The translations under genes were made by a program, and so were the position numbers. From NCBI RefSeq assembly GCF_014337215.1, contig NZ_CP060635.1, forward strand, positions 71,001-135,000: a stretch of DNA of 64,000 nucleotides, written 5' to 3'. Source of the stretch: Wansuia hejianensis. Lineage in GTDB: Bacteria > Bacillota > Clostridia > Lachnospirales > Lachnospiraceae. Positions within the stretch are counted from its first letter, which is position 1. Each line of letters starts with the position of its first letter. Shown piece after piece: positions 23,526-33,300 of the stretch. The notes under the pieces are model-generated. The model made no database searches. It was not told the DNA's origin and saw only the letters and a program-made list of their open reading frames with translations.

Positions 23526-25309
23526 AACGGATGCTGTTGGCAGTAAATGCGAAATACATACATTCTAATCTGGCGGTGTACTCGCTGAAAGCATATGCGG
23601 AAAAATACGGGTATTCTGTTTGCATGCGGGAGTTCACCATTAACCAGAGGGAGGACGAGATCCTCAGGGAGCTGTACCGGGAGGCGCCGGATGTGCTGGC
23701 TGTATCCGTGTATATCTGGAATGTTACTCTGGTCAGGGAGCTGCTCTGGGATATCAGCCGGATTCTGCCCGGGACGGAGCTATGGCTGGGCGGGCCGGAG
23801 GTTTCCTTTTGCAGCGGTGATATTTTGGAAGAGCTTCCCTTTCTGTCGGGGATTATGCGTGGCGAGGGAGAGGAAACCTTTGCTTGCCTTTGCCGTTTCT
23901 GGGAGGAACGGGAAAGCAAGGGGGATTTCCGGGGGCTGGAGGCGGTCCCAGGGATTACCTGGAGAGATGGAGAGGGGATGGTTCGGAGTAACCCGGACCG
24001 GGAACCGCTGGATCTGGACGAACTGCCGTTTCCGTACCAGGGCACAGAGGACCTGAGGAACCGGATCATTTATTATGAATCCAGCCGGGGTTGTCCCTTT
24101 TCCTGCAGCTATTGCCTTTCTTCGGTTGAGAAGAAGATGCGCTTCAGGAGCCTGGAAAGGGTTTTTGAAGAGCTTCAGTTTTTTCTGGACAGGAAAGTGC
24201 CCCAGGTGAAATTTGTAGACCGGACATTCAATTGCCGGAGACGGCACACGCTGGCGGTCTGGGAATTTCTGCTGGAGCATGACAACGGAATTACAAATTT
24301 TCATTTCGAAATAGGGGCCGATCTGCTGGATGAAGAAGAGATCGGGCTTCTGGCCCGTATGCGGCCGGGACTGGTCCAGCTGGAGATCGGCGTCCAGTCT
24401 GTGAATCCGAAGACTCTGGGAGAGATCCGGAGGACGATGGATTTCCAGAAGCTGTGCCGGAACGTGAGGGCGGTTCAGGCCGGCCGGAATGTCCATCAGC
24501 ATCTGGATCTGATCGCGGGCCTGCCCTGGGAAGACTATGAAAGCTTCCGGGAATCCTTTAACCAGGTCTATTCCCTGGCGCCTCAGCAGCTTCAGCTGGG
24601 ATTTCTGAAGGTTCTGCGTGGGTCTGCCATGTATGACCGGGCGGCTGAGTACGGCTGCATCTATAAGAAAAAGGAGCCGTATGAAGTGCTGTCTACCAAA
24701 TGGCTTTCTTATGAGAAGGTCTTGAAGCTGAAGCTGGTGGAGGAGATGGTGGAGGTCTACTATAACAGCGGGCAGTTTTCTGCCACGCTGCGGAAAGCGG
24801 AAGCTTTATTTCCGGAGCCGTTTGACATGTATGAGGCTCTGGGGGAATTCTATGAGAGAAAGGGCTATCTGCAGGGGGCTCACACAAGGATCCGCCGTTA
24901 TGAAATATTGCTGGAATTTTTCGCGGAGCTGGGAGAAGCGGAACAGGCGTATGAAGCTGTCATGCTGTATGATCTCTATTCGCGGGAAAATCTGAAAAGC
25001 CGCCCTTCATGGGCTCCGGACCAGACGCTCTATAAAGAGGCTGTTCGGCGTTTTTTCCGGCAGGAGGCTGCCGGGGGCTGTCTTTTGAATTACCATGGAA
25101 CATATGATTGGAAACAACTGCGTTCCATGACCCATGTGGAAATATTTGAACGGGGGCTGCCGGAGATTGGACAGAATCGCCGCTGTGTGTTATTATTTGA
25201 TTATTCCCGCAGAGATCCCCTGGATGGGAGCGCGCGGCGGATAGATATTACGCAAGAGGTGAATGCGAATGACAAAGAGAACCAGAGAAATACTGGATCT
25301 GCTGGATAA
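23522..25309 (+). CDS. B12-binding radical SAM protein (DUF4080 type)
   Basis: A 595-aa protein has an N-terminal cobalamin-binding-like Rossmann domain (about 1-140, VNAKYIHSNLAVYSLKAYAE at the start). The radical SAM domain has the CX3CX2C cluster motif in RGCPFSCSYCLSS near residue 190. The C-terminal ~200 residues match the DUF4080 extension as I remember it. The N-terminal domain lacks an obvious DxHxxG, so cobalamin binding is uncertain. Its reaction is not known to me. It overlaps the endonuclease III gene by 41 bases. Confidence 0.85.
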   Translation: MKRMLLAVNAKYIHSNLAVYSLKAYAEKYGYSVCMREFTINQREDEILRELYREAPDVLAVSVYIWNVTLVRELLWDISRILPGTELWLGGPEVSFCSGDILEELPFLSGIMRGEGEETFACLCRFWEERESKGDFRGLEAVPGITWRDGEGMVRSNPDREPLDLDELPFPYQGTEDLRNRIIYYESSRGCPFSCSYCLSSVEKKMRFRSLERVFEELQFFLDRKVPQVKFVDRTFNCRRRHTLAVWEFLLEHDNGITNFHFEIGADLLDEEEIGLLARMRPGLVQLEIGVQSVNPKTLGEIRRTMDFQKLCRNVRAVQAGRNVHQHLDLIAGLPWEDYESFRESFNQVYSLAPQQLQLGFLKVLRGSAMYDRAAEYGCIYKKKEPYEVLSTKWLSYEKVLKLKLVEEMVEVYYNSGQFSATLRKAEALFPEPFDMYEALGEFYERKGYLQGAHTRIRRYEILLEFFAELGEAEQAYEAVMLYDLYSRENLKSRPSWAPDQTLYKEAVRRFFRQEAAGGCLLNYHGTYDWKQLRSMTHVEIFERGLPEIGQNRRCVLLFDYSRRDPLDGSARRIDITQEVNANDKENQRNTGSAG

Positions 25310-25904
25310 ACAGTATGGCACGGAATATGTCTGCTATCTGAACCATGAGAATCCCGGACAACTGCTGATCGCAACGATTTTGAGCGCTCAGTGCACGGAC
25401 GCGAGGGTGAACATTGTAACAAAAGACCTGTTCGTAAAGTATCCGGATATGGAAGCCTTCGCGAAGGCGGATCTGGCGGAGCTGGAGCAGGATATCAAGC
25501 CCACTGGGTTTTACCATAACAAGGCGAAGAATATCATAGGCTGTGCCAAAGCCATCTGCGAAAAGCACGGGGGCCAGGTGCCGGAGACCCTGGAGGAGCT
25601 GACGGCTCTTCCGGGTGTCGGGCGCAAGACGGCCAACGTCATCCGGGGCAATATTTACCATGATCCGAGCATTGTTGTGGACACTCATGTGAAGCGGATT
25701 TCCAGGAGGCTGGGCCTGACGGCTGAGACAGATCCGGAAAAGGTGGAGTACGATCTGATGAAGGTGCTTCCAAAGGATCACTGGATACTGTATAATATAC
25801 AGATTATTACCTTTGGCAGGCAGATCTGCTTTGCCAGAGGGCCGAAATGCGAAAATTGTTTTCTGAAAGAATATTGTCTGGAATATCAGGAAAGGAAGGG
25901 ATGA
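25269..25904 (+). CDS. nth: Endonuclease III
   Basis: A DNA glycosylase/AP lyase that removes oxidised pyrimidines. The helix-hairpin-helix is LPGVGRKTANVI, with the catalytic Lys in SAQCTDARVN-type context and the catalytic Asp in VVDTHVKR. The C-terminal 4Fe-4S loop has C-x6-C-x2-C-x5-C (CFARGPKCENCFLKEYC). I chose the ATG at 25,269 because AGAGGTG is correctly spaced for it, whereas the ATG at 25,263 is too close. The resulting 211 aa is normal. Confidence 0.93.
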   Translation: MTKRTREILDLLDKQYGTEYVCYLNHENPGQLLIATILSAQCTDARVNIVTKDLFVKYPDMEAFAKADLAELEQDIKPTGFYHNKAKNIIGCAKAICEKHGGQVPETLEELTALPGVGRKTANVIRGNIYHDPSIVVDTHVKRISRRLGLTAETDPEKVEYDLMKVLPKDHWILYNIQIITFGRQICFARGPKCENCFLKEYCLEYQERKG

Positions 25905-26005
25905 TTATTATGAAGCCTAAAATGCGTAGGATTGTAACTGCTGTCATTGCCATTGCCCTTGTACTGATGATGGTGGTGCCCCTTGTGCTTGGCACAATTA
26001 TGTAG
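25901..26005 (+). CDS. Small membrane protein, 34 aa
   Basis: An unannotated-size ORF starts at an ATGA overlap with the endonuclease III stop and is preceded by AGGAAGGG. The product starts MIIMKPKMRRIV and continues as one hydrophobic helix (TAVIAIALVLMMVVPLVLG) after a short basic stretch, so it would insert as a single-span membrane peptide. The next gene, an exported VanW-family protein, begins 12 bases after its stop. Small proteins of this shape occur in Lachnospiraceae at similar places as far as I recall. No function is known. Confidence 0.6.
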   Translation: MIIMKPKMRRIVTAVIAIALVLMMVVPLVLGTIM

Positions 26006-26017
26006 GAAGGATACGGC

Positions 26018-27460
26018 ATGAAGAAAATAGGATGGGCGTTTACCTGTCTGTGCCTGGCTTTTCTGGCTGTTCTCCTGTTTCCGGGTAAAGCGTCGGCCGC
26101 AGCAGCGCCGGCGGCGTCAGAAGGCGTTTATATTGAGAATGTAAATGTATCCGGTATGACGGAGGAAGAGATTGCCCAGGCGGTGAATGATAAGATTTCG
26201 GAACTGCAGCAGGAGACCGTTCTTCTGTATGTGAACGGAACCCCCGTATCTGTTACTGCCGGGGAACTGGGTCTGACCTACACGAACCCGGAGGTGATTC
26301 ATCAGGCGCTGTCTGTGGGAAGGCAGGGGAACGTGCTGAAGCGGTTCCAGGTGGAACGGTATCATCAGAAATACGGGCCGTTGGTTTTTGAGCTGAAGCT
26401 GGCGGTGACTGCGGAGACGGTTCAGAGCGTCATTGAGGAGAAATGCGTGCCGCAGGGGTATCCGGCGGTAAACCTGGGGCTTGTCCATAACAGCGATGGT
26501 TCGTTTTCCACTACCGAGAAAAAGGATGGGATATCCGTCAAAGTAGATGAGTCTGTGAGTAAAGTCGTCAATTATATGAATACAGAATGGCATGGCGGTC
26601 TCGGCGGCGTCAGTGTGGAAGTCGAAGTGCTGCCTGCCCAGGGGGATGAGGCGCAGATGGCTCTGGTGCAGAACGTCCTGGGTTCCGGAAGCACGCAGTA
26701 TGATCCGGAACAGACCAGCCGGAGCACCAATATAGCGGTGGGAGCATCCAAGCTGAACGGGAGGCTTATGTATCCCGGCGAGGAACTGTCAGTCAGCGAT
26801 GCCATGGCTCCGTATACGGCAGAAGCAGGATATCTCCCGGCGACCTCCATTGAGATGGGAAGCTATGTGGACAGCTATGGGGGAGGAATCTGCCAGGTAT
26901 CCACGACGCTGTACCGGGCTGTCCTGGAAGCGGAGCTGGAGGTGACGGAGCGCTCGAACCACTCCCTGCTGGTGGGCTATGTGGAGCCATCCATGGACGC
27001 GGCCATAGCGGAGGGAATTAAGGACTTCAAGTTTGTCAATAATACGGATGCGCCGATATACATAGAAGGGTACGCAGGAGGCGGGGAGATTTATTTTTCC
27101 ATTTATGGACATGAGACCAGAGATCCTGCGAGAAGCATTGCCTTTGAGAGTGAGACGTTGTCGACAGTTGATGCCACCGTTGAGATAACGGCCGATGCGG
27201 AGGCTGATTTCGGCAAGCTGGAGACAGAACCGGGCCATTCGGGATCTACTGCAGAGGTGTGGAAGGTCATTTCCGTGAATGGTGAGGTGCAGTCCAGGGA
27301 ACAGGTAAATTACAGTGAATATCAAATGATTCCCACAAAATATAAGGTGGGGACAAAGGGTGCCAGCACGGCGGCTCTGCAGGCGATCACGAAGGCAATT
27401 GCCTCCGGAGATATCGCCAAGGTACAGCAAGTAATAGCTGAGCATCCGGGAGGAGCATAA
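26018..27460 (+). CDS. Secreted VanW-family protein with peptidoglycan-binding-like domain
   Basis: A signal peptide (1 to about 27, ending ASAAAA) is followed by a PG_binding_4-like region (VSGMTEEEIAQAVNDKI and two related segments to about residue 210). The VanW domain then has GRLMYPGEELSVSD, YLPATSIEMGSYVDSYGGGICQVSTTLYRAVL and ERSNHS. The block Y-G-G-G-I-C-Q-V-S-T is the family hallmark. VanW proteins are linked to the cell wall, but their activity is not settled. GGAAGG precedes the ATG. The protein is 480 aa, normal for clostridial members. Confidence 0.9.
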   Translation: MKKIGWAFTCLCLAFLAVLLFPGKASAAAAPAASEGVYIENVNVSGMTEEEIAQAVNDKISELQQETVLLYVNGTPVSVTAGELGLTYTNPEVIHQALSVGRQGNVLKRFQVERYHQKYGPLVFELKLAVTAETVQSVIEEKCVPQGYPAVNLGLVHNSDGSFSTTEKKDGISVKVDESVSKVVNYMNTEWHGGLGGVSVEVEVLPAQGDEAQMALVQNVLGSGSTQYDPEQTSRSTNIAVGASKLNGRLMYPGEELSVSDAMAPYTAEAGYLPATSIEMGSYVDSYGGGICQVSTTLYRAVLEAELEVTERSNHSLLVGYVEPSMDAAIAEGIKDFKFVNNTDAPIYIEGYAGGGEIYFSIYGHETRDPARSIAFESETLSTVDATVEITADAEADFGKLETEPGHSGSTAEVWKVISVNGEVQSREQVNYSEYQMIPTKYKVGTKGASTAALQAITKAIASGDIAKVQQVIAEHPGGA

Positions 27461-27463
27461 GGA

Positions 27464-28453
27464 ATGAAGATAGGAAAACTGCCGGAACCGGTCCTGATCC
27501 GGTCTGTTCTGAAGCAGGTAAAGCATAGAAGAGAAGAAATACTTATGGGACCTTCGGTTGGCGTTGACTGTGCGGCGCTGGAGGTGGGAGCGGATGAAGT
27601 GCTGGTGATGTCTTCAGACCCCATAACAGGCACGGTACAGGATATCGGAAGCCACTGTATCCATATCACGGCCAACGATCTGGCGGCATCCGGCGCGGAG
27701 CCGTTGGGTGTGATGCTGACAGTTATGCTCCCGGATACTGTTGAAGAGCCGGAGATCCGCAGGATGGTTCAGGATGCGGAAGCAGTTTGCAGCCGCTTGA
27801 ATATGGAGATCTTCGGAGGACACACGGAGATTACCAATGTGGTTAACCAGCCTGTGATCTCTGTGACGGGCGTGGGAAAGATCAAAAAATCAGAGCTTCT
27901 GTCGCCGGCCAGGATCAGGCCCGGCCAGGATGTGATAGTTACCAAATGGATAGGGCTGGAGGCAACCGCGATACTGGCAAAGGAACGCACAGAGCAGCTT
28001 CTGAGGCGTTTTTCTCCGGATTTCGTCCGGACGGCGAAAGAATTTGACCAGTATTTATCTGTGGTTCCCGATGCCCGGGCTGTCAGGGAGGCTGGCGTAA
28101 CAGCCATGCATGATATCACAGAGGGAGGCGTGTTCGGCGCTCTCTGGGAGATGGCGGAGGCAGGCGGCGTAGGTCTGGAAGTGGATCTGAAAGCAATCCC
28201 CATCCGGCAGGAGACGGTGGAAATCTGTGAATATTTTGGGGTTAACCCTTACCTGATCATGTCCAGTGGTTCTATGATGATTGTGGCGGATGACGGCAGA
28301 TATGTGGTGGACTGTCTGGAAAAAGCAGGGATTCACGGCACTGTTGTGGGACGCACGACCGGAGGAAATGACAGGCTCCTGAGGAACGGCCAGGAAGTCC
28401 GGTATCTCGACAGGCCCCAGGCTGACGAGCTGTACCGGGCTCTGGAAGTTTAA
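27464..28453 (+). CDS. AIR-synthase/HypE-like protein
   Basis: A 329-aa member of the PurM/HypE/ThiL superfamily. Visible blocks are SVGVDCAALEVG (nucleotide/metal-binding Asp), MSSDPITGTVQDIG, ANDLAASGAEPLGVMLT, FGGHTEIT and HDITEGGVFGALWEMAEA. The product lacks HypE's C-terminal Cys. The neighbours contain no hydrogenase genes, so a role in hydrogenase maturation is not supported. It may be a small-molecule kinase or carbamoyl-handling enzyme. GGAGGAG precedes the ATG. It sits between the VanW and trmL genes. Confidence 0.82.
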   Translation: MKIGKLPEPVLIRSVLKQVKHRREEILMGPSVGVDCAALEVGADEVLVMSSDPITGTVQDIGSHCIHITANDLAASGAEPLGVMLTVMLPDTVEEPEIRRMVQDAEAVCSRLNMEIFGGHTEITNVVNQPVISVTGVGKIKKSELLSPARIRPGQDVIVTKWIGLEATAILAKERTEQLLRRFSPDFVRTAKEFDQYLSVVPDARAVREAGVTAMHDITEGGVFGALWEMAEAGGVGLEVDLKAIPIRQETVEICEYFGVNPYLIMSSGSMMIVADDGRYVVDCLEKAGIHGTVVGRTTGGNDRLLRNGQEVRYLDRPQADELYRALEV

Positions 28454-28464
28454 GGGAGGGGAAA

Positions 28465-28965
28465 ATGGCACATCTGAATGTTGTACTTCATGAGCCGGAA
28501 ATCCCGGCCAATACGGGAAATATCGGGAGAACCTGCGTGGCCACGGGAACCCGGCTTCATCTGATTGAACCGCTGGGCTTCCGTCTGGATGAAAAATCCC
28601 TGAAACGTGCAGGAATGGATTACTGGAACCGCCTGGATGTATCCACGTATATCGACTACCAGGACTTCCTGGAAAAAAATCCCGGGGCGAAGATCTATTA
28701 TGCGACAACGAAAGCGCCGCGGAGCTATACGGATGTCAGCTATGAAGAAGACTGCTACATTATGTTCGGCAAGGAAAGCGCAGGGATACCGGAGGACATA
28801 CTCTATGCGAACCAGGAGACGGCAATCCGGATTCCAATGATCGGCGGCATCCGTTCGCTGAATCTGGGTAATTCAGCGGCTATCATACTGTATGAGGCTC
28901 TCAGGCAGCACGGCTTTGACCACATGCAGGCGGAAGGCCGGCTGAGGAATTACCAGTGGAAATAA
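28465..28965 (+). CDS. trmL: tRNA (cytidine/uridine-34 2'-O)-methyltransferase
   Basis: A SPOUT-class methyltransferase that modifies the wobble base of leucine tRNAs. The N-terminal motif is EPEIPANTGNIGRTC, the middle FGKESAGIPEDIL, and the trefoil-knot C-terminus IPMIGGIRSLNLGNSAAIILYEALRQ (three blocks). The 166-aa length is standard. GGGAGGGG precedes the ATG. A terminator follows 18 bases after the stop. Confidence 0.93.
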   Translation: MAHLNVVLHEPEIPANTGNIGRTCVATGTRLHLIEPLGFRLDEKSLKRAGMDYWNRLDVSTYIDYQDFLEKNPGAKIYYATTKAPRSYTDVSYEEDCYIMFGKESAGIPEDILYANQETAIRIPMIGGIRSLNLGNSAAIILYEALRQHGFDHMQAEGRLRNYQWK

Positions 28966-28982
28966 ATAGCTGCAGAACATCA

Positions 28983-29031
28983 AAAATCGCGTCTTATTAG
29001 GGCTGAATTCCCTCCGAAAAGGCGCGATTTT
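28983..29031 (+). terminator. Terminator after trmL
   Basis: AAAATCGCGTCTT pairs with AAGGCGCGATTTT (one wobble) around a 23-base loop that contains its own short hairpin (AGGGCTGAATTCCCT). T-rich sequence follows. It may also serve the leftward gene at 29,121. Confidence 0.7.
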
Positions 29032-29063
29032 CTGTGTATTATTTTATTGCATGGCTCTTTTAA

Positions 29064-29073
29064 CCCCCCCCCC
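29064..29073. repeat. Run of ten C
   Basis: A C10 homopolymer in the spacer between two convergent transcription units, outside any gene I can support. Confidence 0.9.
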
Positions 29074-29120
29074 ATTGTCTGAGATACGCAGAAAACGAGG
29101 GCAATAAAAATGACGTTCAC

Positions 29121-30215
29121 TCACAGGATCTCCCTGAAGGCATCTATGAGACGGTCATTCTGTTCCGGGGACATGAAACAGAAGCGGATGAATCGGTTGT
29201 TCAGGAAGGGGAAGGTGGAGCAGTTCCGTATCATCAGTCCCTTGCGGATGCAGTGATCAAAGAGCATGTCCGCGTCTGCCTGTTCCCTGGTGATTTTCAT
29301 GAGCATGAAATTGGCTGTAGGCTTGTAGACGGTCACAGAATCCCATGCGTCTAGCAGGTGATAGAGACGGCTGCGCTCTTCGCCGATGAGTGTTCTGGTT
29401 TTCTGAATATATTCCTGATCCTGGAACATCAGCTTTCCGGCGATCTCAGCCAATGAGCTGATAGACCATGGATTCTGCCTGGTGTTAATGGAGCGGATCA
29501 GATCCTGGTTGCCGGTGACAGCGTATCCCAGACGAAGTCCCGGCGCGGCGAAAAATTTGGACGTCCCTCTCAGAATGATCAGATTGGTATAATAATTTGT
29601 CAGCGGCACAGAGGAAATTTCATCCTCATCCGCCGTAAATTCCACATAGGTTTCATCTACCATGACAAAGATGCCGTATTGGAGGCAGGCGTCCAGGATC
29701 TGCCGCATATCTCTCCGGGAGATAGCTGTTGAGGTGGGGTTGTTCGGGTTGCAGAGCACCAGCAGATCCAGAGTGTCGTTCAGGCTGTCGCACAGATCCT
29801 GTACATCCATATGAAAATTCATGTCTTCCCGGAGAGGATAATACAGGGTGCTTCCTCCTTCCAGCGATATTTCCCGCTCATACTCTGAATAGGTGGGCCC
29901 CAGAATCATGGCTTTTTTGGGACCGTACGTCTGTATAAACAAAGAGATCAGTTCTGTGGACCCGTTTCCGACAATCACATTTTCCATCTGAGTGCCTGCG
30001 TAACATGCGATACATTTCCTCAGCTCCTTGTATTCTCTGTCCGGATAAGTGGTAATCGCGTCCAGCTGACGGCTCAGTGAGCTCCGGAGATTGCTGGAAA
30101 TGCCCAGGGGATTCACATTGGCGGAAAAGCTGATGATATCTTCTTTCCGGATGTGGTAAAAGGCCTCTATTTTCTCCAAATCGCTGCCGTGAAAATGATC
30201 CTTGTGGTTTAACAT
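29121..30215 (-). CDS. PLP-dependent aminotransferase/decarboxylase (HisC/CobD-like)
   Basis: A fold-type I PLP enzyme of 364 aa. The N-terminal block SANVNPLGISSNL and TTYPDREYKELR are typical of histidinol-phosphate aminotransferases and threonine-phosphate decarboxylases (CobD). The PLP Lys is in RGTSKFFAAPGLRLGYAV, and the Asn/Asp/Tyr contacts are in LCNPNNPTST and VDETYVEF. The start is the ATG at 30,215, behind AGAGAGGA. No histidine or cobalamin genes are nearby, so the choice between the two activities is open. Confidence 0.85.
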   Translation of the reverse strand: MLNHKDHFHGSDLEKIEAFYHIRKEDIISFSANVNPLGISSNLRSSLSRQLDAITTYPDREYKELRKCIACYAGTQMENVIVGNGSTELISLFIQTYGPKKAMILGPTYSEYEREISLEGGSTLYYPLREDMNFHMDVQDLCDSLNDTLDLLVLCNPNNPTSTAISRRDMRQILDACLQYGIFVMVDETYVEFTADEDEISSVPLTNYYTNLIILRGTSKFFAAPGLRLGYAVTGNQDLIRSINTRQNPWSISSLAEIAGKLMFQDQEYIQKTRTLIGEERSRLYHLLDAWDSVTVYKPTANFMLMKITREQADADMLFDHCIRKGLMIRNCSTFPFLNNRFIRFCFMSPEQNDRLIDAFREIL

Positions 30216-30264
30216 AAAATCCTCTCTTTCCTGTAGCGTTTCATTTCCCTCTGACAAACAGGAA

Positions 30265-30293
30265 TTGCGCGCTTAACATTTGTAGTGTATACT
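30265..30293 (+). promoter_or_regulatory. Probable promoter of the 30-36 kb operon
   Basis: TTGCGC, a 17-base spacer and TATACT, in the 128-base space between the divergent PLP-enzyme gene and the large gene at 30,344. Confidence 0.5.
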
Positions 30294-30343
30294 ATGTATT
30301 ATAGTAAAGCTGTATCATAATTTAGTCAAGAGATAAAGGCCAG

Positions 30344-33300
30344 GTGGAAGGTTTGAAGAAGAGAGTAGTGGAACTGGTTCATGGAAGCTTTACCTGTGAG
30401 GTACCCAGGCTGATCGCTTCGGTTTCGGAGTTTCAGCTTGCCATACCAGAGGGGAATAAATATAGGGGCTCTTTCAGCATCGGGGCTGAAGACGGGAGTA
30501 AGATTAAAGGGCTGGTGACGTCGGACAGCCACAGGATACTCACTGCAAATGACAAATTTGCGGGGAATACCTGTAATATCATATTTGGAGTTGATACGGA
30601 GGGGCTGCGGGCAGGAGATGCAGTGGAGGGCTGCATACTGATCAGCAGTAATTTGTCTGAGCTGCAGATTCCTGTGCGGGCCGTCATTCAGGAGGAGCAG
30701 GTAACCAGCTCGGAGGGCGGCATTCAGACACTGGAGGATTTCACCAAGCTGTGTATGAGGAATCTGCGGGAGGGTTTCCGGCTTTTTACCAGCGAACGGT
30801 TTGTGAAGATCCTGAATGGGAAGAACCGGGCATTTTTGGCTCTGTATAAGGGCATGTCGCACAATCCTGTGACGTATCAGCATATGGAAGAATTCTTGGT
30901 TTCCGCGGGGAAGAAGGAAGCGGTGACCTTAAGTTTGGATAAGCAGCAGAAGGCGGTGTACCGCCTGGATGTATCCCAGAAGGATACGCTGTATATCTAT
31001 AAGAACACCTGGGGCTACGTCCGGATGGAGATTGAAGTATCGGGTGACTTTCTGCAGGTGGAGAAGAAAGTGGTGACTTCGGACGATTTCATCGGGCGTA
31101 TCTACGGCCTGGAATATGTGGTTGACCGGGAGAAGCTGGGAGAAGGAAAGAAGTTTGGAAGAATCAGGGTGCGGAATGTCTACCAGGTGTTGGATTTTGA
31201 GGTGGAAGCCTCAGCGGAGGAGGGGATGCATGCCCTTTCCAATACCGTCCGGAAGAGGAAGATCATGTGGCTGTTCCGGGATTACCTGGGCTTGCAGCTG
31301 AAGCGGATGGATTACAGGACCTGGTATGAGCGTTCCAGCCAACTGGTTCAGGAATTAAAAGAAGAAGACAGAAATGACCTGATGGTATTACTCTATGAGG
31401 TCTTTTTGGCGTATACGAATGATGAGAATGCCAGGGCGCTGGAGCTCCTCTGGCCGGTGAAAGAGGGCAAGATCAAGCTGAACGGAAATCTGGAAAAGGC
31501 AGTATATCTGTCCCTGGCCAAGGCTGTCAATCTTCTGCCGGTTGAGCGCAGGGAGATCACTCCGTTTTTGAGAAGATATTACCAGCAGGAGCCGGACAGC
31601 TATCTGCTGCTGGAATTGCTGCTTCGGGAAGATCTCTCCTATGAGAATATGCCGTCTAAAGTGCTGTATGAGCTGGAGCGCTGCCATGAGACCGGCTGCG
31701 CCAGCCCCTTTCTGTATCTGAGGGCCTGGCAGCTTCTGGAAGAGCAGGAATCGCTGCTTCGGAAGCTGTCGCCGTTCATGCTTCAGGTGCTGAACTTTGC
31801 CCTTAAGTATGGGATATTGACGGAAGGGCTTTTGCTGCGGGCAGCATTCTTAAGCGGACATCAGAAGGAATTCAGCAATACGGTTTACCGCCTGCTGTCA
31901 CAGGGGTATGAGAAATTTCCGCACAGGGAGATTCTGGAAGCGATCTGCAAGCTTTTGATGAAAGGGAATCCGGTGAAAAAGGAATATTTCCGCTGGTATT
32001 CTCTGGCGGTGGAGCATGAAATCAGGATTACCCGGCTGTATGAATATTATATTGAGACGCTGGAAGGCAGCAGCAGCCAGGAGCTGCCGCAGCCTGTACG
32101 GATGTATTTTGTCTATAATAATACTCTGGGAGAGAGGAAGAAGGCATTTCTGTACGCCAGTGTGATCCGGCATAAGGAACAGGACCGCACCAGCTATCTC
32201 AATTACGGCAAAGCGATGACGAAGTTTGCCATGGATTCATTGAAAAAAGGCAGGATGAATGAAGACTATGCGGTGCTATATCAGGAGTTTCTGAGCAGGC
32301 CTGAGAGTTACGAGGCAGGCCAGCTTCTGGCCGGGATTCTGTTCACCTGTAAGCTGACCTGTGAGAACAGGAATATCCGCAGCGTGGTGGTCTGCCACAA
32401 CGCGCTGAAGAAAGAACAGGTCTATCCCTGCATTGACGGGGTGGCTTATATCTCGCTTTACAGTGAGGATGCCTGTATTCTGTTCGAGGATGAAAAACGG
32501 CGCAGATTTGCCACGACGGTCGCCTATACGCTGGAAAAGCTCATGGAAGAAAAGGAAAGCGCCCGCTGCTGCATGGAGCTGGGAGTGGCCGATACCGGAC
32601 TTGAGCTGTATTGCTGCCGGGAAAGAGCCTGGCAGATGGAGGTGAACAGCCGGACGCTGGAGTGCTACCGGAAGGCGGCTGATAATCAGGATTTTACAGA
32701 CAGTTACCGGTGCCAGGTGCGCAAAAGGCTTCTGGATTATTATGTGCAGCACAGGGAGGAGAAATTCCTTTCAGAATACCTGTTTCAGATGGATCTCAGG
32801 GAATATGCCAGAGTGGATAAAGTCAGCATGGCGGTGATACTGATCGAACGGGGGATGTATGAGGAAGCCTTCAGTCTGGCCGCTGAATTCGGCTATGAAG
32901 GAATTCCGGTGCAGCTGTTGCTGAAGCTGGCCAGCCGGATGATATTGAAAAAGGATTTTGAAGAAGATGAGGAGCTGCTTTGTCTGACCGGATATGTCTA
33001 TCAGGCGGGGAAATATGATGAAATCATGCTCAGCTATCTGAGAGACCATTACATGGGAACAGTCAGTGAACTGTGCAGGCTATGGGGAAAAGTCAGGGGA
33101 TTCCAGCTGGACACTTATCCGCTGAATGAGAGGATTCTTTTGCTTTCCATGTTTGTCAGGGCTTTCCCGGACCGGGGGGATGAGATCCTGGAGTGCTATG
33201 TGCTGCAGCAGGGCAGAGAGAGCGTGATTGTGGCTTTTCTCACCTACCTGTCTGCCTGTTATTTCCTGCAGGAGCAGGAAATACCGAAAGGGATCTTTAC

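Noticed and set aside
27464..28453. Hydrogenase maturation protein HypE
   Set aside because: The C-terminal cysteine of HypE is missing and no other hyp or hydrogenase gene is in the window, so only the superfamily is given.
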